Shown in pieces: positions 1 through 13,141 of a stretch of DNA of 64,000 nt; the first letter of the stretch is position 1, and every line of letters begins with the position of its first letter. A program made the position numbers and the translations under genes. The notes under the pieces are model-generated. The model was not told where the DNA came from, did not search any database, and saw only the letters and a list, made by a program, of their open reading frames with translations. The DNA comes from Schizochytrium sp. TIO01. Lineage: Eukaryota; Sar; Bigyra; Thraustochytrida; Thraustochytriidae. The DNA lies in contig SMSO01000034.1 in NCBI GenBank assembly GCA_004764695.1, positions 17,501 to 81,500 of the forward strand, written 5' to 3'.

Positions 1-1971
1 GATGAGCGTTAACACCAGATAAACAAGAAAGAACTGCTTTGAACGTGAGGAACTGAGGATAAGTTTAGAGGTTGGTGCAATTCTGTCCGTCTCCATCTTT
101 GTATATCTACAAGCTTGACATTGCAGTAGTAGAGCCCATTAGGATGGTGTTATCCCCGGTAGACTCTTGTTAAGTACAGCTACGAAAACCTAGACACCCG
201 ACACTGTCGTTGAGCCATAAATGTTCGGGTTTCTTGAGAACTAGTTGTGATCAGTGTTGTTGCTTTAAATTTTCATATGGGTTTCATACCAGACGTGATT
301 GTTTCCTTCAGCTCCATTTGAGCGCAGGTCATTGGTGTATTAACTTATTGACACGATCAAACAAAATCAGGTCATCTCGAAACTAGAAAGTTCTGTTGCA
401 CTATACAACTCCACGGCTAATAATACTACAATCCCTTTGCTTTCATATTGAATGTGCATAACTCAAAACAATTACTCTCGTCGTTAACTTATGAAGCAGA
501 CTAGGATGTGGAGCCGTCCAAGCAATGGAGGTCGTGAAAGGAAAAGAAGAAGGAAGGCAACGCATCCACGGTAAGGCTCTGCTCTCCCGGACAATTTATA
601 CGACGGGCGTCCACCTCATGAAGAGTGCCCACACTACTGGGCGTCAGATGCCCACACTATTGAATGCCGTACGCAGCTCTTACATCTTTATCCCTTGATA
701 TAGGGCGATAGAAGCTGCGCTAAAAAAGAGATTGCTTATTGAGTTTATCGAAAAAGTAATCGGAGTAGACCAGAAATGAGGCGTTAAAGTGCAGCAAACT
801 TTGTTAGGGATATTCCCATGATACTTTTGACTGCTCGAGCTTTTGAGTCATCACACGCTTCTTCTTCTTCTAGCTACTTTCTTATTTGAACACAGTCTAT
901 ATCAGATTACTTTACCAGAATACAAAATCTCAGATTCGCTAAATATAGCTATTGCATATTAGCTTCTGCAATGGACTGCACAGAGGTAGTCTGACAAGAG
1001 CACGAGCTTTAGTAAAGTGGTCAGTGAGACCTGATGAAGAGAGTGAAAGGGAAAGAATATTTTTGAGTTTATTGAGCTTGTAGACACAGACAAGCTGAAT
1101 ACATAGATTTCGCATCAAAGGGCCCAGTTAGTTTAGATTCGGGTAATACACCTAGATAGATATGGCTTTGGTAATAGATGAGGCCTGAAACAACATTCTG
1201 TTTTCAACGCACAACAACGCACAACAACGCCACCCTTGTTGGAGAATGGCCCCATACTCTCGTCGTCAATACTTTGCAACAGGTGGTTGGTCATTAAATC
1301 ACATGTGTCATTTAACATTTTGTCTGGCAGCTACAGAAAAGCAATCGTCAAGCTTCCCCATAGACGTTGTTGCAAAAGCTGTTGCATTTTCATAATTTAT
1401 CGAGCCTTCTCAAACTTGTAGAGGTCACCCTGAGTAAACTATGTACTTAAAGAAGCTGAAACTTGAGTCATCCGAATATGACAACCGAAATTTTCGGATG
1501 GGAATCTGAGGAACTTGAAAACGGCTTCCAAACTCACATTCAAAACTCCAAAATACGTATGAAGAATTATGGACTTATAAGGCATTATTTAACGTAAGGG
1601 TGGATTTATTTTATTCATGCAATGACCCTCAAGCACTTTTTTCTAAATGCAACCTACTACGGAGTTTTGAGCATTACGGCGATTTTTCACTTCACATCTT
1701 GAAAATCACTAATTGCCACATGCGCGTTCACTAGTCGTGTCTTGTGCTCTAACATCTTTCAAAATATCGTCTCTGACTCTTACGGCGTTTAATTTATTCG
1801 CTTCGTAAATTGTCAATATCAGTATTCAATCAAAATGTTTCCATCACCTACACGCTCTATATTATGATGATTAATATTTTCTAGTACGTTCATAATCCTG
1901 AAAATCTACAAAATTGTAATATCATTCACATAGTAAATTAAAAACAGCAACAAGGTTTAATAAAGAATAAA
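1..1971. other. Gene-free stretch
   Basis: AT-rich sequence with stops in all frames. The longest ORFs (about 60 codons on both strands near 1133-1421) overlap each other and show no recognisable motif. I see no tRNA, repeat array or spliced coding pattern. Its right end is the 3' flank of the leucine-rich-repeat gene. Confidence 0.5.
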
Positions 1972-4265
<2,294 letters not shown>

Positions 4266-5937
4266 CGCGCAGCAAGTAACGATCTATACCTTAACTAGCG
4301 GGGGCGTGCGTGTGCCTTTTCAGCTAAGCTCGTGGCACAGTCCCAGTCGTTGCAGAAGGTTTCGAACCTGCTGGACGTAAAGCTGCAAGTCGATGACCGG
4401 GTTCTGCACACATGGTCTGACTTACTGAGTTGCTATGGTTTTCCCTAAGAAGGAGATGCTTCTTAGTGCTCTCGAAGTAAAAGGATATTTTACTATTCTG
4501 AACCTAACCTTGCCTACTCAGCCTCGGGTTCTGCATGTGCTGACCTCCTTTCTTTCTCACTCTTTCAAGACTATTCCTATTTCCTAAAGCCTACTCCTAG
4601 AATATGTTTTGCAGGGATGCTTGCTGCAGAGGTTCCACTCTCTCCTAATACTACCTATCTTGCACCTAAGTCGTCAAAAAAGTAAGTAAGTGACTATCAA
4701 ATTAATGGTACCTTTAAATCCATCATGCACCCTCTCCTCAGTACATTCGATCATACCACGCGGGTAACACCTCATCTCATTCGCACTGAGAAGTAAAGTC
4801 GCGTAGGGCCGGGTCAGTAGTATGATAGGGGACTGCATGCGAAGCCCCGGTGTTGAATGTTTTTTTTCCTTTTTTTTTTTCTTCTTCCCGTTTTTCCCTT
4901 TCGAACAACTAAAAAACAAGCAACATCATTGTGCAGAGTCTAAATCTCCTTGAACGCATGCTAATGATATATGTCAGCGAGCTTGTTCACTCGTGCAAGG
5001 CGCCTATTTTCATCGACTAAATCACTTGTATGCAGGGCAAAGTTTGCATTCCGATTACCATTTCGTATGCAGATCGACTAGAGTGACAATGAGGTGGTCG
5101 CAGACGCTTCACCATAGCTTTCGCCAAACTTCTGGGACTTGATACTTGAGACGAACCACTTGTGCTGTGCTCAGCTCCTGTGCAATATTTTAAATTACGT
5201 TTGTCTCCTTCTAGGAGCTGCTGGCAAGGTCCATCTTGTCCAGGTCTAGGGAGTGGGATGGTGAACGTTCTACTTATAGATACATACCTACGTACACACT
5301 TAGCTGTTATACTCTAATTGATTGTCAAGAGAACACTGCACTCGCATCCCTGCTCCTGAGCTTCGAGGGGTATAGAAAGCTAGCAATTTAAGGGTTCTAC
5401 CTGCCCAAAACAAATGAATAAAGTCTGATCATTTCCGAATCTTGTTCCTCCTTCTCTCCCTTCTCTCCTTTGTTTTGTTCTCGGAAAGAAACAGGGACTC
5501 AATAAATTAGTCCTCCATAACTTTGTTCTTGTTAAGAAGTGGATAATGACCTTGTGACAACAGCACTGCCCTCATCGTGTTTTGTACCTCAAAATCTGTA
5601 GATAGGTAAGTAGACAGGAACTCCAATCGGCCCAAGTTTGTTTGAAGATTTTTCACGGTTAGAAAACATCAAGAGAGGTCAAACACACAACCTCTGTCTC
5701 CTTGTAGCCTGCACCCCCCTTTATGCTGAGCTACAACAATATCATATATAGTCTTTCGAAGTGTGCGAGAAGAATGAGGACGAAATTGACGACGATCCAA
5801 ACCCAAATTTGTTTATTATTGGCACTCTGTTTTTTTTTTGCGCGCGTGTGTTGCCATATCCACTACAGAATCGGCCCAAACCCAAGAGAAACTTAGAACC
5901 AAAACAAGAAGAAAACAAACGTAGGTCAAGAAAAGAA
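4266..5937. other. Intergenic spacer between divergent genes
   Basis: The left part is the likely 5' flank of the LRR gene and the right part that of the 144-aa gene. It contains poly-A/T and pyrimidine tracts (about 4860-4900, 5440-5470). No ORF has a recognisable product. An ORF open from 5761 into the next gene is probably 5' leader, since it includes a poly-T run read as phenylalanines. Confidence 0.5.
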
Positions 5938-6372
5938 ATGGCTTGGCTACCGAATTTCTATGTGGATTACGGAAAGGAAGAAGATGTTGGATTTCATAAA
6001 GACAACATTGAATACTCTCTTGAGTTGCTTAGTGAGACGGTCATTCGATTTGCGTACAAGTATGATAATGCCAAAGTGGCCATGTGCGTTTCCTCTGCTG
6101 CGCACGAGGTACTCCCTCTTGAAGAGTCTGATCTTGTCTTAATTGAAGAAGATGGAGATAGAGTTTACATTGCACCAGCCCGAATGCGCGGCTTTCTAGG
6201 CGAAATTTGCCTTCCTGAGCTAGACATTGACTGCCTAGGAGACATCCAAAAGCAGGACATTTCTTACGGCAGCTATCTCTTTGATGTCACACTCTCTAGC
6301 ACCTTAATTACCGGTGCGAACGATAGTGTCATTTTTCTCCAGAGAACGAATGGAACCTTGGGTTTAATTTAA
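5938..6372 (+). CDS. Hypothetical protein, 144 aa
   Basis: I do not recognise this protein. The start at 5938 has an A-rich leader with A at -3 and G at +4 (GAAATGG). The frame is open further upstream to 5761, but that part is low complexity and has no better ATG. The product is acidic, with no signal peptide or membrane segment. It begins MAWLPNFYVDYGKEEDVGF and has short alternating hydrophobic and acidic stretches (LVLIEEDGDRVYIAP) suggesting a compact beta-rich fold. It ends TNGTLGLI. No intron signals interrupt it. The composition looks like real coding sequence; function unknown. Confidence 0.6.
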   Translation: MAWLPNFYVDYGKEEDVGFHKDNIEYSLELLSETVIRFAYKYDNAKVAMCVSSAAHEVLPLEESDLVLIEEDGDRVYIAPARMRGFLGEICLPELDIDCLGDIQKQDISYGSYLFDVTLSSTLITGANDSVIFLQRTNGTLGLI

Positions 6373-8061
6373 CAAGGAAGCAAAAAAATAAAACAACCCG
6401 CTTTTATTCATTAAAAATAGTCAAATCAAGAAGAACAAATAAATTTAAATTTCTCTGCACTTCTTTCATCAACCAAGCAAATTTAATATTAAAAATAACA
6501 AACAGACACAACAGCAGAGTGACCGGCCTTAATTTGAGTGAACTAGCGCGAGAAGCAAGGAGTCGCTGTGAACTGCAAAACAGCGCCTTGATAACGTGGT
6601 TTTTACAGCGAGCAGCGCTGGAAACCGAAGAAAAAAAAAACAGAACCAACCTTCTAGAAGCTTGCTTACAAGTTTTCATGGCAGCTTTTCCTTTTCGTTT
6701 CTCTGCAAACTCAACGCAATAGTCCCCGGCCAGCCCCACAACAGCAGCAAATTGCGAGAGCTGAGCATTAGGCTTGTTTGTCCTTATTGGAAATCATTAA
6801 GGCAAGCAAAACGAGGCAAAATAATGACAAAAAATAAAATGATGAGCATTCTGAGCCTTGAAAGTGGCCAGCAATGAGAAATAGCCCAGGCTTTTTCACA
6901 CATGTGAGTAACCGGATGAGCTTGAATAAACTAATGATGTCCTATTTAGTCATTGGTGCAGTTTCTTTTAAAGCGATTCAGACAACAGAAGTCTTGCCCT
7001 CTCATCCAAAATTTTGGATAGAGCAAGGGATTTCAAAATCGTCAAGTTGGTTATGAGTTAATAAGCTTGAATGTTACACTTGCTAGCCGGCACTTGCATT
7101 GCCCCGGCCAAAATGCAAAAAACTTAAATCACATGGGTATCAAGCTTCTTGTAACCCGAGCGTGCTATGTAGCTCTTCACAAAATTGGATTGAAGTAGAT
7201 AAATGAATATGGCTCGGTCGCTTGAGATTGGCAATCAAGAGATTCTAGTTGCAGAATATCCCTTGCTAGTACAAACTCCACTCGAAGCTGCTTGGAATTA
7301 TACCTCAACCTCGAAATCTATTTTCTACTGCTATTACTTTTCTTCTTCTTTTCAGAGAACTCACATCCCCATTCTCTAAACTTAGGCAACTCTCCATATT
7401 GATTTTATCCAGTGCCTCCAAAAGAAACAAAACAAAATAACTGTGCCAACAAATCATAGTTACGCTACGTGTAGCTACTTTGTATGTGCGATTGTCGCTA
7501 CTTTAACTGATGGATAGTGTTCCAGCAAGTATCATCAATGGTCAATCGCTTCTTTATAGAGCTTAGCACCATGTAAACTAGACCCAGGCGCAGTTATTAA
7601 AGTCACTCAGCCTTTGGATACTACATTGATGATTCTGGTTTCCTACTGTTTCTTTTTCAATTTAAAAAAAAATTAGAAAATTACTTACTCTTTAAATAAA
7701 AAACAGGGTATTTACAAAAAGTTAAAAAGCGGTCATAGGGTTCTCCTACGCCGAATCAAACCGCATCACAGAAGAGATGATTCGTGATTAAGCGGAATCG
7801 AGAGTTCACTTATTTGCGAACTTACAAATCTTACAATCCTTGACTACGTTTTTAATTAAAAATAAAGAAGGGATCATATCTTCTATTGAGCTTGCAAAAT
7901 GTCCTAAAGGAGCAACTTGAATCTTCCAAGAAATATCATCTTTTACGACCTAAGAACCATTTTATATCAGTAAATGACCAAAACATTAAACTTTTCGAAA
8001 CTCACGATAACTTCGTTGATGTTGTGCCTGGGGCAGATTTATATTTTAATTATTTTTAGTT
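6373..8061. other. Gene-free stretch
   Basis: Overlapping ORFs on both strands at 6404-6877 contain poly-F/poly-K low-complexity runs and no family motif. The rest is AT-rich with frequent stops. I see nothing further in it up to the tRNA-Leu terminator. Confidence 0.5.
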
Positions 8062-8069
8062 AAAAAAAG
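8062..8069 (-). terminator. Pol III terminator of tRNA-Leu
   Basis: A run of seven T on the minus strand begins two nucleotides after the discriminator base of tRNA-Leu. Confidence 0.8.
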
Positions 8070-8070
8070 A

Positions 8071-8149
8071 TACTGTGAGTGGGACTCGAACCCACGCCCT
8101 TTCGGACCACGGCCTTAACGTGGCACCTTAACCGCTCGGTCATCACAGC
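8071..8149 (-). tRNA. tRNA-Leu(AAG)
   Basis: Class II tRNA without intron. The acceptor GCTGTGA pairs with TCACAGT (first pair G-U), and the discriminator is A. The D arm CCGAGCGGTTAAGG is typical of Leu. The anticodon stem CCACG/CGTGG encloses loop TTAAGGC, so the anticodon is AAG (CUU/CUC codons after inosine modification). The long variable arm carries a TCCGAAAGG hairpin. The T arm is GTGGG-TTCGAGT-CCCAC. Internal A and B boxes are present. Confidence 0.95.
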
Positions 8150-8531
8150 TGGACAATCCATGATGGAGAGTAAGCACAATATCAAAACTATGAACAAATT
8201 AATTCAGAAACATTAGTCAAGCAAACTCCCCAAAAATTGCTACAATCAGTAACTCTTGTCATTATCCTGTCGATTGATACGATTTCCTTTTCCTTTTCCC
8301 TTTTTTATTTTTTTTTAAACAAGAAAAAATTTCTTGAAGAGAAGTACGACTATAACTGAAATGCAGGGCCAACCTATCATCCATAAACTCAAACGAACAT
8401 TCCAATTGAAGCAATTGAAGAAAGCTTGCCGCTTAGTTTTTCGTTTTGCGTTCTCTCTAGTTGAAAATTATGGTACTTTTTTTTTTGTAAAAAGAGAGAT
8501 ACTCTGAGAGATTTATGTTCTTTTTAAGGGG

Positions 8532-8537
8532 AAAAAA
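8532..8537 (-). terminator. Pol III terminator of tRNA-Lys
   Basis: Run of six T on the minus strand a few bases downstream of the tRNA-Lys 3' end. Confidence 0.75.
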
Positions 8538-8541
8538 TAAT

Positions 8542-8613
8542 TTCCCAATGAGGGGATCGAACCCTCGACCATTTGATTAAGAGTCAAACGCTCTACCGCT
8601 GAGCTAACCGGGA
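8542..8613 (-). tRNA. tRNA-Lys(CTT)
   Basis: Acceptor TCCCGGT pairs with ATTGGGA through G-U pairs. The D arm is TAGCTCAGCGGTAGAGC. The anticodon stem TTTGA/TCAAA encloses loop CTCTTAA, so the anticodon is CTT. The T arm is GAGGG-TTCGATC-CCCTC. No intron. Confidence 0.95.
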
Positions 8614-9807
8614 TTCCTAAGAAAGGATGATAGAGCTTTGATGCTCTCATTTCCCATTACACATTCTCTGTTTTCATCAGCCAACATATTCATCTCTATC
8701 TAAATTTGCTTTTTCATTTTAGTTTTAATTATATTATTTTCTTTCAAATATAACCTGATGATACGAAAACAGTTGCTGCGTTGCCGAAGCCATTGGATCC
8801 CAAACAGCATAAATGTATTCTAATGAAGAGATTTTCTAATTCAAGTCCAACCCGCTATAGCACTTCGGCATCACCCCCCAAATATCAAACAGAGCGTCAA
8901 TTTCACAATTTAAGTAATCTTTTTTTCAAATACTTTTTATACTGGAAAAGATCCATTGTTCTGGTTTCTCGTTTGATTTTCTACCTGTATTAAAAAAAAT
9001 AACGAGAGTGGGACCTCTTCTCCGTTGATGACTCCTAAAGGGGTACTATTTATACCTTAGTACGACTGAAAGAAATTATACGGCCCGAAAGGACGTTGAG
9101 TACCATTTCCACTAGGCGTTCGATTGTTCGAAAGAATTCTCTAAAGGTCCTTAACTGGACAAATGCAACATCAATTAATGTCGTTGACATTGTTGAAAAG
9201 ACAAGCAAGGTCAACCGATATACCGATAGGAGTACCAAACTCCGTTTGACACAACAAATTGTCAATACCCCGATTTCGGATAGACAGCTGTAAGATCGTT
9301 GAAAGAAGCTTAAATCTATAACTTACATCTCTCTCCGTGAGATCGAAAACAAAATCTTGTAGTGATGGTATAGATTGTCTAAAGAACAATGATGGGATAA
9401 TTCTATCAGGTGAAGGTTCTGGTGGGGAGCATTTGTGATGATTTCTTTTCAGAGCTCCCAAATGGCAGCACAGAGGTTAATGATGTAGGCAAGAACCCTG
9501 GGCATGTTATGTATGAAAATAGTTGTCGGTATCCTTTCGGCAAACCTCACGCTATCAACCAGTTGACCATGCATGGAGAAATGAAGTCGAGTTCTTATGG
9601 TGTATTAACTTCGTTTGAAGAAATATAGTACATCCATGACTATGAATTGTTCGATCCTGAGCAGACTGGCGCGTTGAAGAGAGAGGAAGAGAGCGAAGAG
9701 AGGGAAACACGCAATTATTCTAGTATTTTCTTCGAAATAGAAAAATAGTAAAAGAGATTTCTAACGAAGTCACGAATTACATCTTGCATTTCACGGGCTA
9801 CCCCTAA
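8614..9807. other. Unresolved stretch upstream of the WD40 relic
   Basis: Open frames on both strands at 9040-9300 and 9325-9628 look weakly coding. They carry splice-like signals (GTAAG near 9290, TTTCTTTTCAG near 9450 on the plus strand; GTAAGT near 9325 on the minus strand). They could be remains of upstream exons of the decayed WD40 gene, but I cannot build a consistent model and assign no product. Confidence 0.3.
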
Positions 9808-10586
9808 GCGTGCGAGTCCTGCGGGGCCGTTTATATTGGGGATCCAGGTGAGGAGCAAACGTGTGCTATTGGCTTGATAGATGGTGATTCCGAACGTCTT
9901 AAATATACGGCTATCAGTCAGTCTGGTAACGCCATGGTTTCGGGGTCAAGTGACAATATAGTGCGCATATGTGACCTTGAGACGAAAAGGAGCTGCATGC
10001 ACTAGAGGGTCACTCTAAAGCAGTCACCAGTGTGGCTGTGAGTGAGGCCGCCAACAATGTGGTTTTTGGGCAAGGTGATACGACAGTGCGAATCTGGGAC
10101 CCTGAGACGGGCAACAGGCTGCATTGGAAGGCAAGGATATGAGGGTGACTGTTCTCGATAATATCGTTCAGATATTAAAAGTCTCCGGGGAAATTCATAG
10201 AATAAGAGGAGCATGTTTATTAAATGAAGATGAAGTTTGGTCTTCAAGTATCTTTGGGCTAGTTTCATATTATGCTGATCATGTCTTGTTAGGACATGGT
10301 CAAATAGGTTTCAATGCTGAGATCTCTCGATGTGTACATGTTGACTCTATCGTTATTGTTGGGGATGGGTCTGAAGGTATGCAATTTGAGTCTTGAATTT
10401 TGGAGAAAACATTTTTTTTTTTTTAAACTATCTATTTTGGTAGTTATAGAAGCTCAAGTCTATGTAGGGAAATTGAATTCTCGCTTTCTGCGTATTGAAC
10501 TCGTCAATTTAGCAACCCAGAAAAATATTCGCCTTGAAAAAGGGCACATCACGTTGCTCGCGAATGAAAGTACTAAGAGACTATAA
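9808..10586 (+). pseudogene. Decayed 3' end of a WD40-repeat protein gene
   Basis: One frame gives a WD40 unit containing AISQSGNAMVSGSSDNIVRI, then a stop at 10003. A shifted frame immediately continues with the next unit, LHALEGHSKAVTSVAVSE through TTVRIWDPETGNRLH. A second shift near 10120-10126 leads into a non-WD tail. That tail stays open to 10376, where GTATGC opens a 67-nt intron (10377-10443, pyrimidine-rich, ending TAG). Splicing gives a continuous tail ending STKRL at 10586. Intact WD40 proteins form beta-propeller scaffolds. Here two frameshifts break the propeller, so this looks like a pseudogene. Sequencing indels in a live gene are a less likely alternative. Confidence 0.65.
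10377..10443 (+). other. Intron in the WD40 relic tail
   Basis: GTATGC donor, poly-T tract, and TTTTGGTAG acceptor. Removing these 67 nt restores an open frame (phase 1) from the tail exon into the last exon. Confidence 0.55.
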
Positions 10587-10710
10587 TTTTAAGAGCATAA
10601 CGATGTTGAACCAAGGTAGTGACACTGGAACACCCATACACAGAATAAATGAGGAAAATGCATATCTGCTTATCATAACTTAAAGGTCTTTATCACATAC
10701 AGATACCCAT

Positions 10711-10899
10711 TCACTCTAATGCAAAGTTTGTCCAAAAATATGGACATTTAATTTGCTCATCAAAACCGAAAAGCAGATAGCCAATTTGAGAAAATATACC
10801 ATACGCGGTGATAATGCATATGACCATAGATTTTGCTATTGAAGCTTTCTTGTTGAAGTCGTCTTGAAAGGAATACCCGGACATCAGGCTCGACATCAT
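10711..10899 (-). pseudogene. Possible amino-acid-transporter fragment
   Basis: A 62-codon ORF preceded by a good acceptor (TTTCACTTTCAG just before its ATGATG). It encodes one hydrophobic helix followed by GYLLFGFDEQI. That pattern resembles the G-x-L-x-FG motif after a helix in AAAP-type amino-acid transporters. Only one helix is present, and the ankyrin gene's stop is 45 nt upstream, leaving no room for the rest. I read it as an exon remnant. The family call is tentative. Confidence 0.25.
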
Positions 10900-10943
10900 C
10901 TGAAAGTGAAATTACACTGAAAGCATGCTAGTTTCATAATGAT

Positions 10944-12182
10944 TCATTTTGATTGATTACATTGATACAATAAGGTTTGTGCAGCATGAAATCTTTCAAT
11001 GTTGTTGGAGGCTATAGGAACAAGCTGGTGCCCATACGCCAACGCAATGATCCTTTCAGCGCAAGCGCTTCGACTTATCTCATTGTCCAAAAGTATCCGC
11101 TGTGATATACGGAGCCACTGACGGGATGATTCACGATGGAGGTTTATCACCTCTGCGATTGTATATTTCCCAAGTTTGCCTTCATTCGGCCATCCAGCCT
11201 TTCGTTGCAGTGCTTTATTTCGAAAAATCACAGCTAACATATTCAAGGAAGCATCTGAAACAACTTGCCCGAGTAACTCTGTTGAAACGCCCTCCACGAC
11301 GGCTTCCCCACAAAGTTCAAGCAAAATTCGAACACTCTCTGTACTGCCTTTGAGGGCACCTTTTATGAAACAAATGGCATGGTTATTGAGGGATGCTGTT
11401 TGTAAATAAGGTTGAACCTTTGATGCATATTGCAAGAGTTCCTTTACACAATCGGCCCTATTCTTTTCCATGCCAGCTAGGAGCGCTTCTTCGCCATTTT
11501 GGCTCATTACTAATGGCGACGTATCTAAGAGTTTACGCACCATGTCACAGTGCCCTTCTTCGGAAGCCCATCTAAGAGCTGAGGGTTCTAAACTAAAAGA
11601 GCACACTCTTGGATCTTTCAAAAGGATTTCTACAACATGCACATGACCCATCTTCGCAGCAATGCGGAGTGCGTACGAATCATCTGCAAATGGTTGTACT
11701 CTTGGGTCCGCCATGAGTCTACTAACCACAGCTGCATGACCTCCTTTCGCTGCAAGTCCAATTGCCGCTGAGTTTTCTGCGCTAGGATCTACACTGCGAG
11801 ACCACGCCAACAAAAACTCTAAGCATTCAAGGTGGCCGTTCATCGCGCTTGCTATCAATGCCCAATTATACAAATCGCTGGGATCAGACCGAACATCCTC
11901 TCGCAAGACCTTCAACACCTCCAAGTGGCCCATTTCCGACGCGTCACGAAGAGCTTTGTTTCGCATTGCACTTGGGTCTACTTCAGGCCTACCCAAGAGC
12001 CATCTCACCACCTCCGCGTGCCCATTCTGTGCAGCGATCTGGAGACACCTCTGATGGCCGAAACTCGCGTCTAGTTCTCGCAAAGCCTCCTCGAGATCTC
12101 CTAACTGGCCTTTTGCACAAGCAACCTCTGCCTTTGACTCACTTTGCTGGGAGTCGGCAACACCTGTGAGAGGCGCAAGCAT
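10944..12182 (-). CDS. Ankyrin-repeat protein, 412 aa
   Basis: Intronless ORF from a true ATG at 12182. After a short N-terminal segment (residues 1-45) come about seven ankyrin repeats spaced 31-33 residues apart (about 46-250). Their core reads like AL(R)xAAxxGHxxVVxxLLxDPRVDPSA, for example CLQIAAQNGHAEVVRWLLGR at 47-66. Later repeats are degenerate. The C-terminal 100 residues are a helical tail (QRKAGWPNEGKLGKYTIAEV onward) with no second domain. Ankyrin arrays are protein-binding scaffolds; the partner cannot be inferred. The DPRVxP loop between repeats is typical of lineage-expanded ankyrin families in protists. Soluble, with no signal peptide or TM segment. Confidence 0.85.
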   Translation of the reverse strand: MLAPLTGVADSQQSESKAEVACAKGQLGDLEEALRELDASFGHQRCLQIAAQNGHAEVVRWLLGRPEVDPSAMRNKALRDASEMGHLEVLKVLREDVRSDPSDLYNWALIASAMNGHLECLEFLLAWSRSVDPSAENSAAIGLAAKGGHAAVVSRLMADPRVQPFADDSYALRIAAKMGHVHVVEILLKDPRVCSFSLEPSALRWASEEGHCDMVRKLLDTSPLVMSQNGEEALLAGMEKNRADCVKELLQYASKVQPYLQTASLNNHAICFIKGALKGSTESVRILLELCGEAVVEGVSTELLGQVVSDASLNMLAVIFRNKALQRKAGWPNEGKLGKYTIAEVINLHRESSRQWLRISQRILLDNEISRSACAERIIALAYGHQLVPIASNNIERFHAAQTLLYQCNQSK

Positions 12183-12442
12183 TGTCTCTTCAAAAAGACA
12201 ATGTGCGAACCGTCAGGATTTGCAATACCTTTCCTTCATGTGTCTGCGAAGAAAAGTCGTAATGGCTTGAGTTAAAAAAAGTTTTTAACCTATTGCCTCA
12301 CTGAGAGTGTTCTTACCGAGTCGAAAGATATATTCATGAGAACAGCCCACAATAGTAGCTACCCAAATTATTAACCTGCTAGTTTACTGTTCTTTTTCCT
12401 TACAAGAGAGGTGAGAAGAAAAAAAAAAATCAGAGAAAGGAT

Positions 12443-12447
12443 AAAAA
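12443..12447 (-). terminator. Pol III terminator of tRNA-Val
   Basis: T5 run on the minus strand about eight nucleotides past the tRNA-Val 3' end. Confidence 0.65.
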
Positions 12448-12454
12448 TAATCGT

Positions 12455-12526
12455 TACAGATGACGAGGATCGAACTCGTGACCTTCCGCGTGTCAGGCGG
12501 ACGCTCTACCACTGAGCTACACCTGC
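12455..12526 (-). tRNA. tRNA-Val(GAC)
   Basis: Acceptor GCAGGTG pairs with CATCTGT (two G-U pairs), and the discriminator is A. The D arm is TAGCTCAGTGGTAGAGC. The anticodon stem TCCGC/GCGGA encloses loop CTGACAC, giving anticodon GAC. The T arm is ACGAG-TTCGATC-CTCGT. The anticodon arm and following AGGTC match eukaryotic tRNA-Val, except that position 34 is G where the usual nuclear gene has A. No intron; all stems pair, so it looks functional. Confidence 0.9.
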
Positions 12527-13141
12527 AAACCGAGGAGAGCTCCTTAGCTGCTGGATGTGACGAGAAGGAGCTGTGTATTATATATTTATACTAGCTCAGG
12601 TGCGGCCACTTTCATTAGTCAGAGGCTGCTTCTGGAGTTGACAATAAAACTCACTCAAGTCACAGTAAGAATTGAAGGAGGATGCAAGACAAAAGAAGAA
12701 AGGATGTATTGTTTTTAGTGTATTCGGATTTATTTTTTAAGTTTCTAGCTGCATACCTACGTAGTAGACTAGTACTATCAGTGACATGAACAGATTCACT
12801 TCAATCTTTCACAGTCGCATACGTGTCATGTTATGCCGGATGGTACATTACGAACATGCATAAACCTTGACATACCAAAGTTCCGCTAGACCGCTTTATT
12901 CGATTCAATTACAGAGTTGCAGATGCATAGCTGACTTTCTCAATCATGTAAGCAGTGCTCCTGTGCAGAATTACTCAGGAATGCCTTCCAGCGAGAACCA
13001 AATCATTGAATAGAGACTTTCGAAGTCAGACGGCAGTATGCACACGTCATAAATCAGACAAGTTCTATTCGCTGGCAAAGAAAACACAATATCGTCATAG
13101 CTGACTTGCTTACGAATGTTGGTCTTACGCAGAGTCGCCCC
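12527..13141. other. Intergenic spacer
   Basis: Between tRNA-Val and the 3' end of the sugar porter. No ORF independent of the transporter's antisense and no repeat seen. Confidence 0.5.

Noticed and set aside
6404-6739. 111-codon minus ORF
   Set aside because: Overlaps equally long plus-strand ORFs, contains poly-F from an A-run, and lacks motifs.
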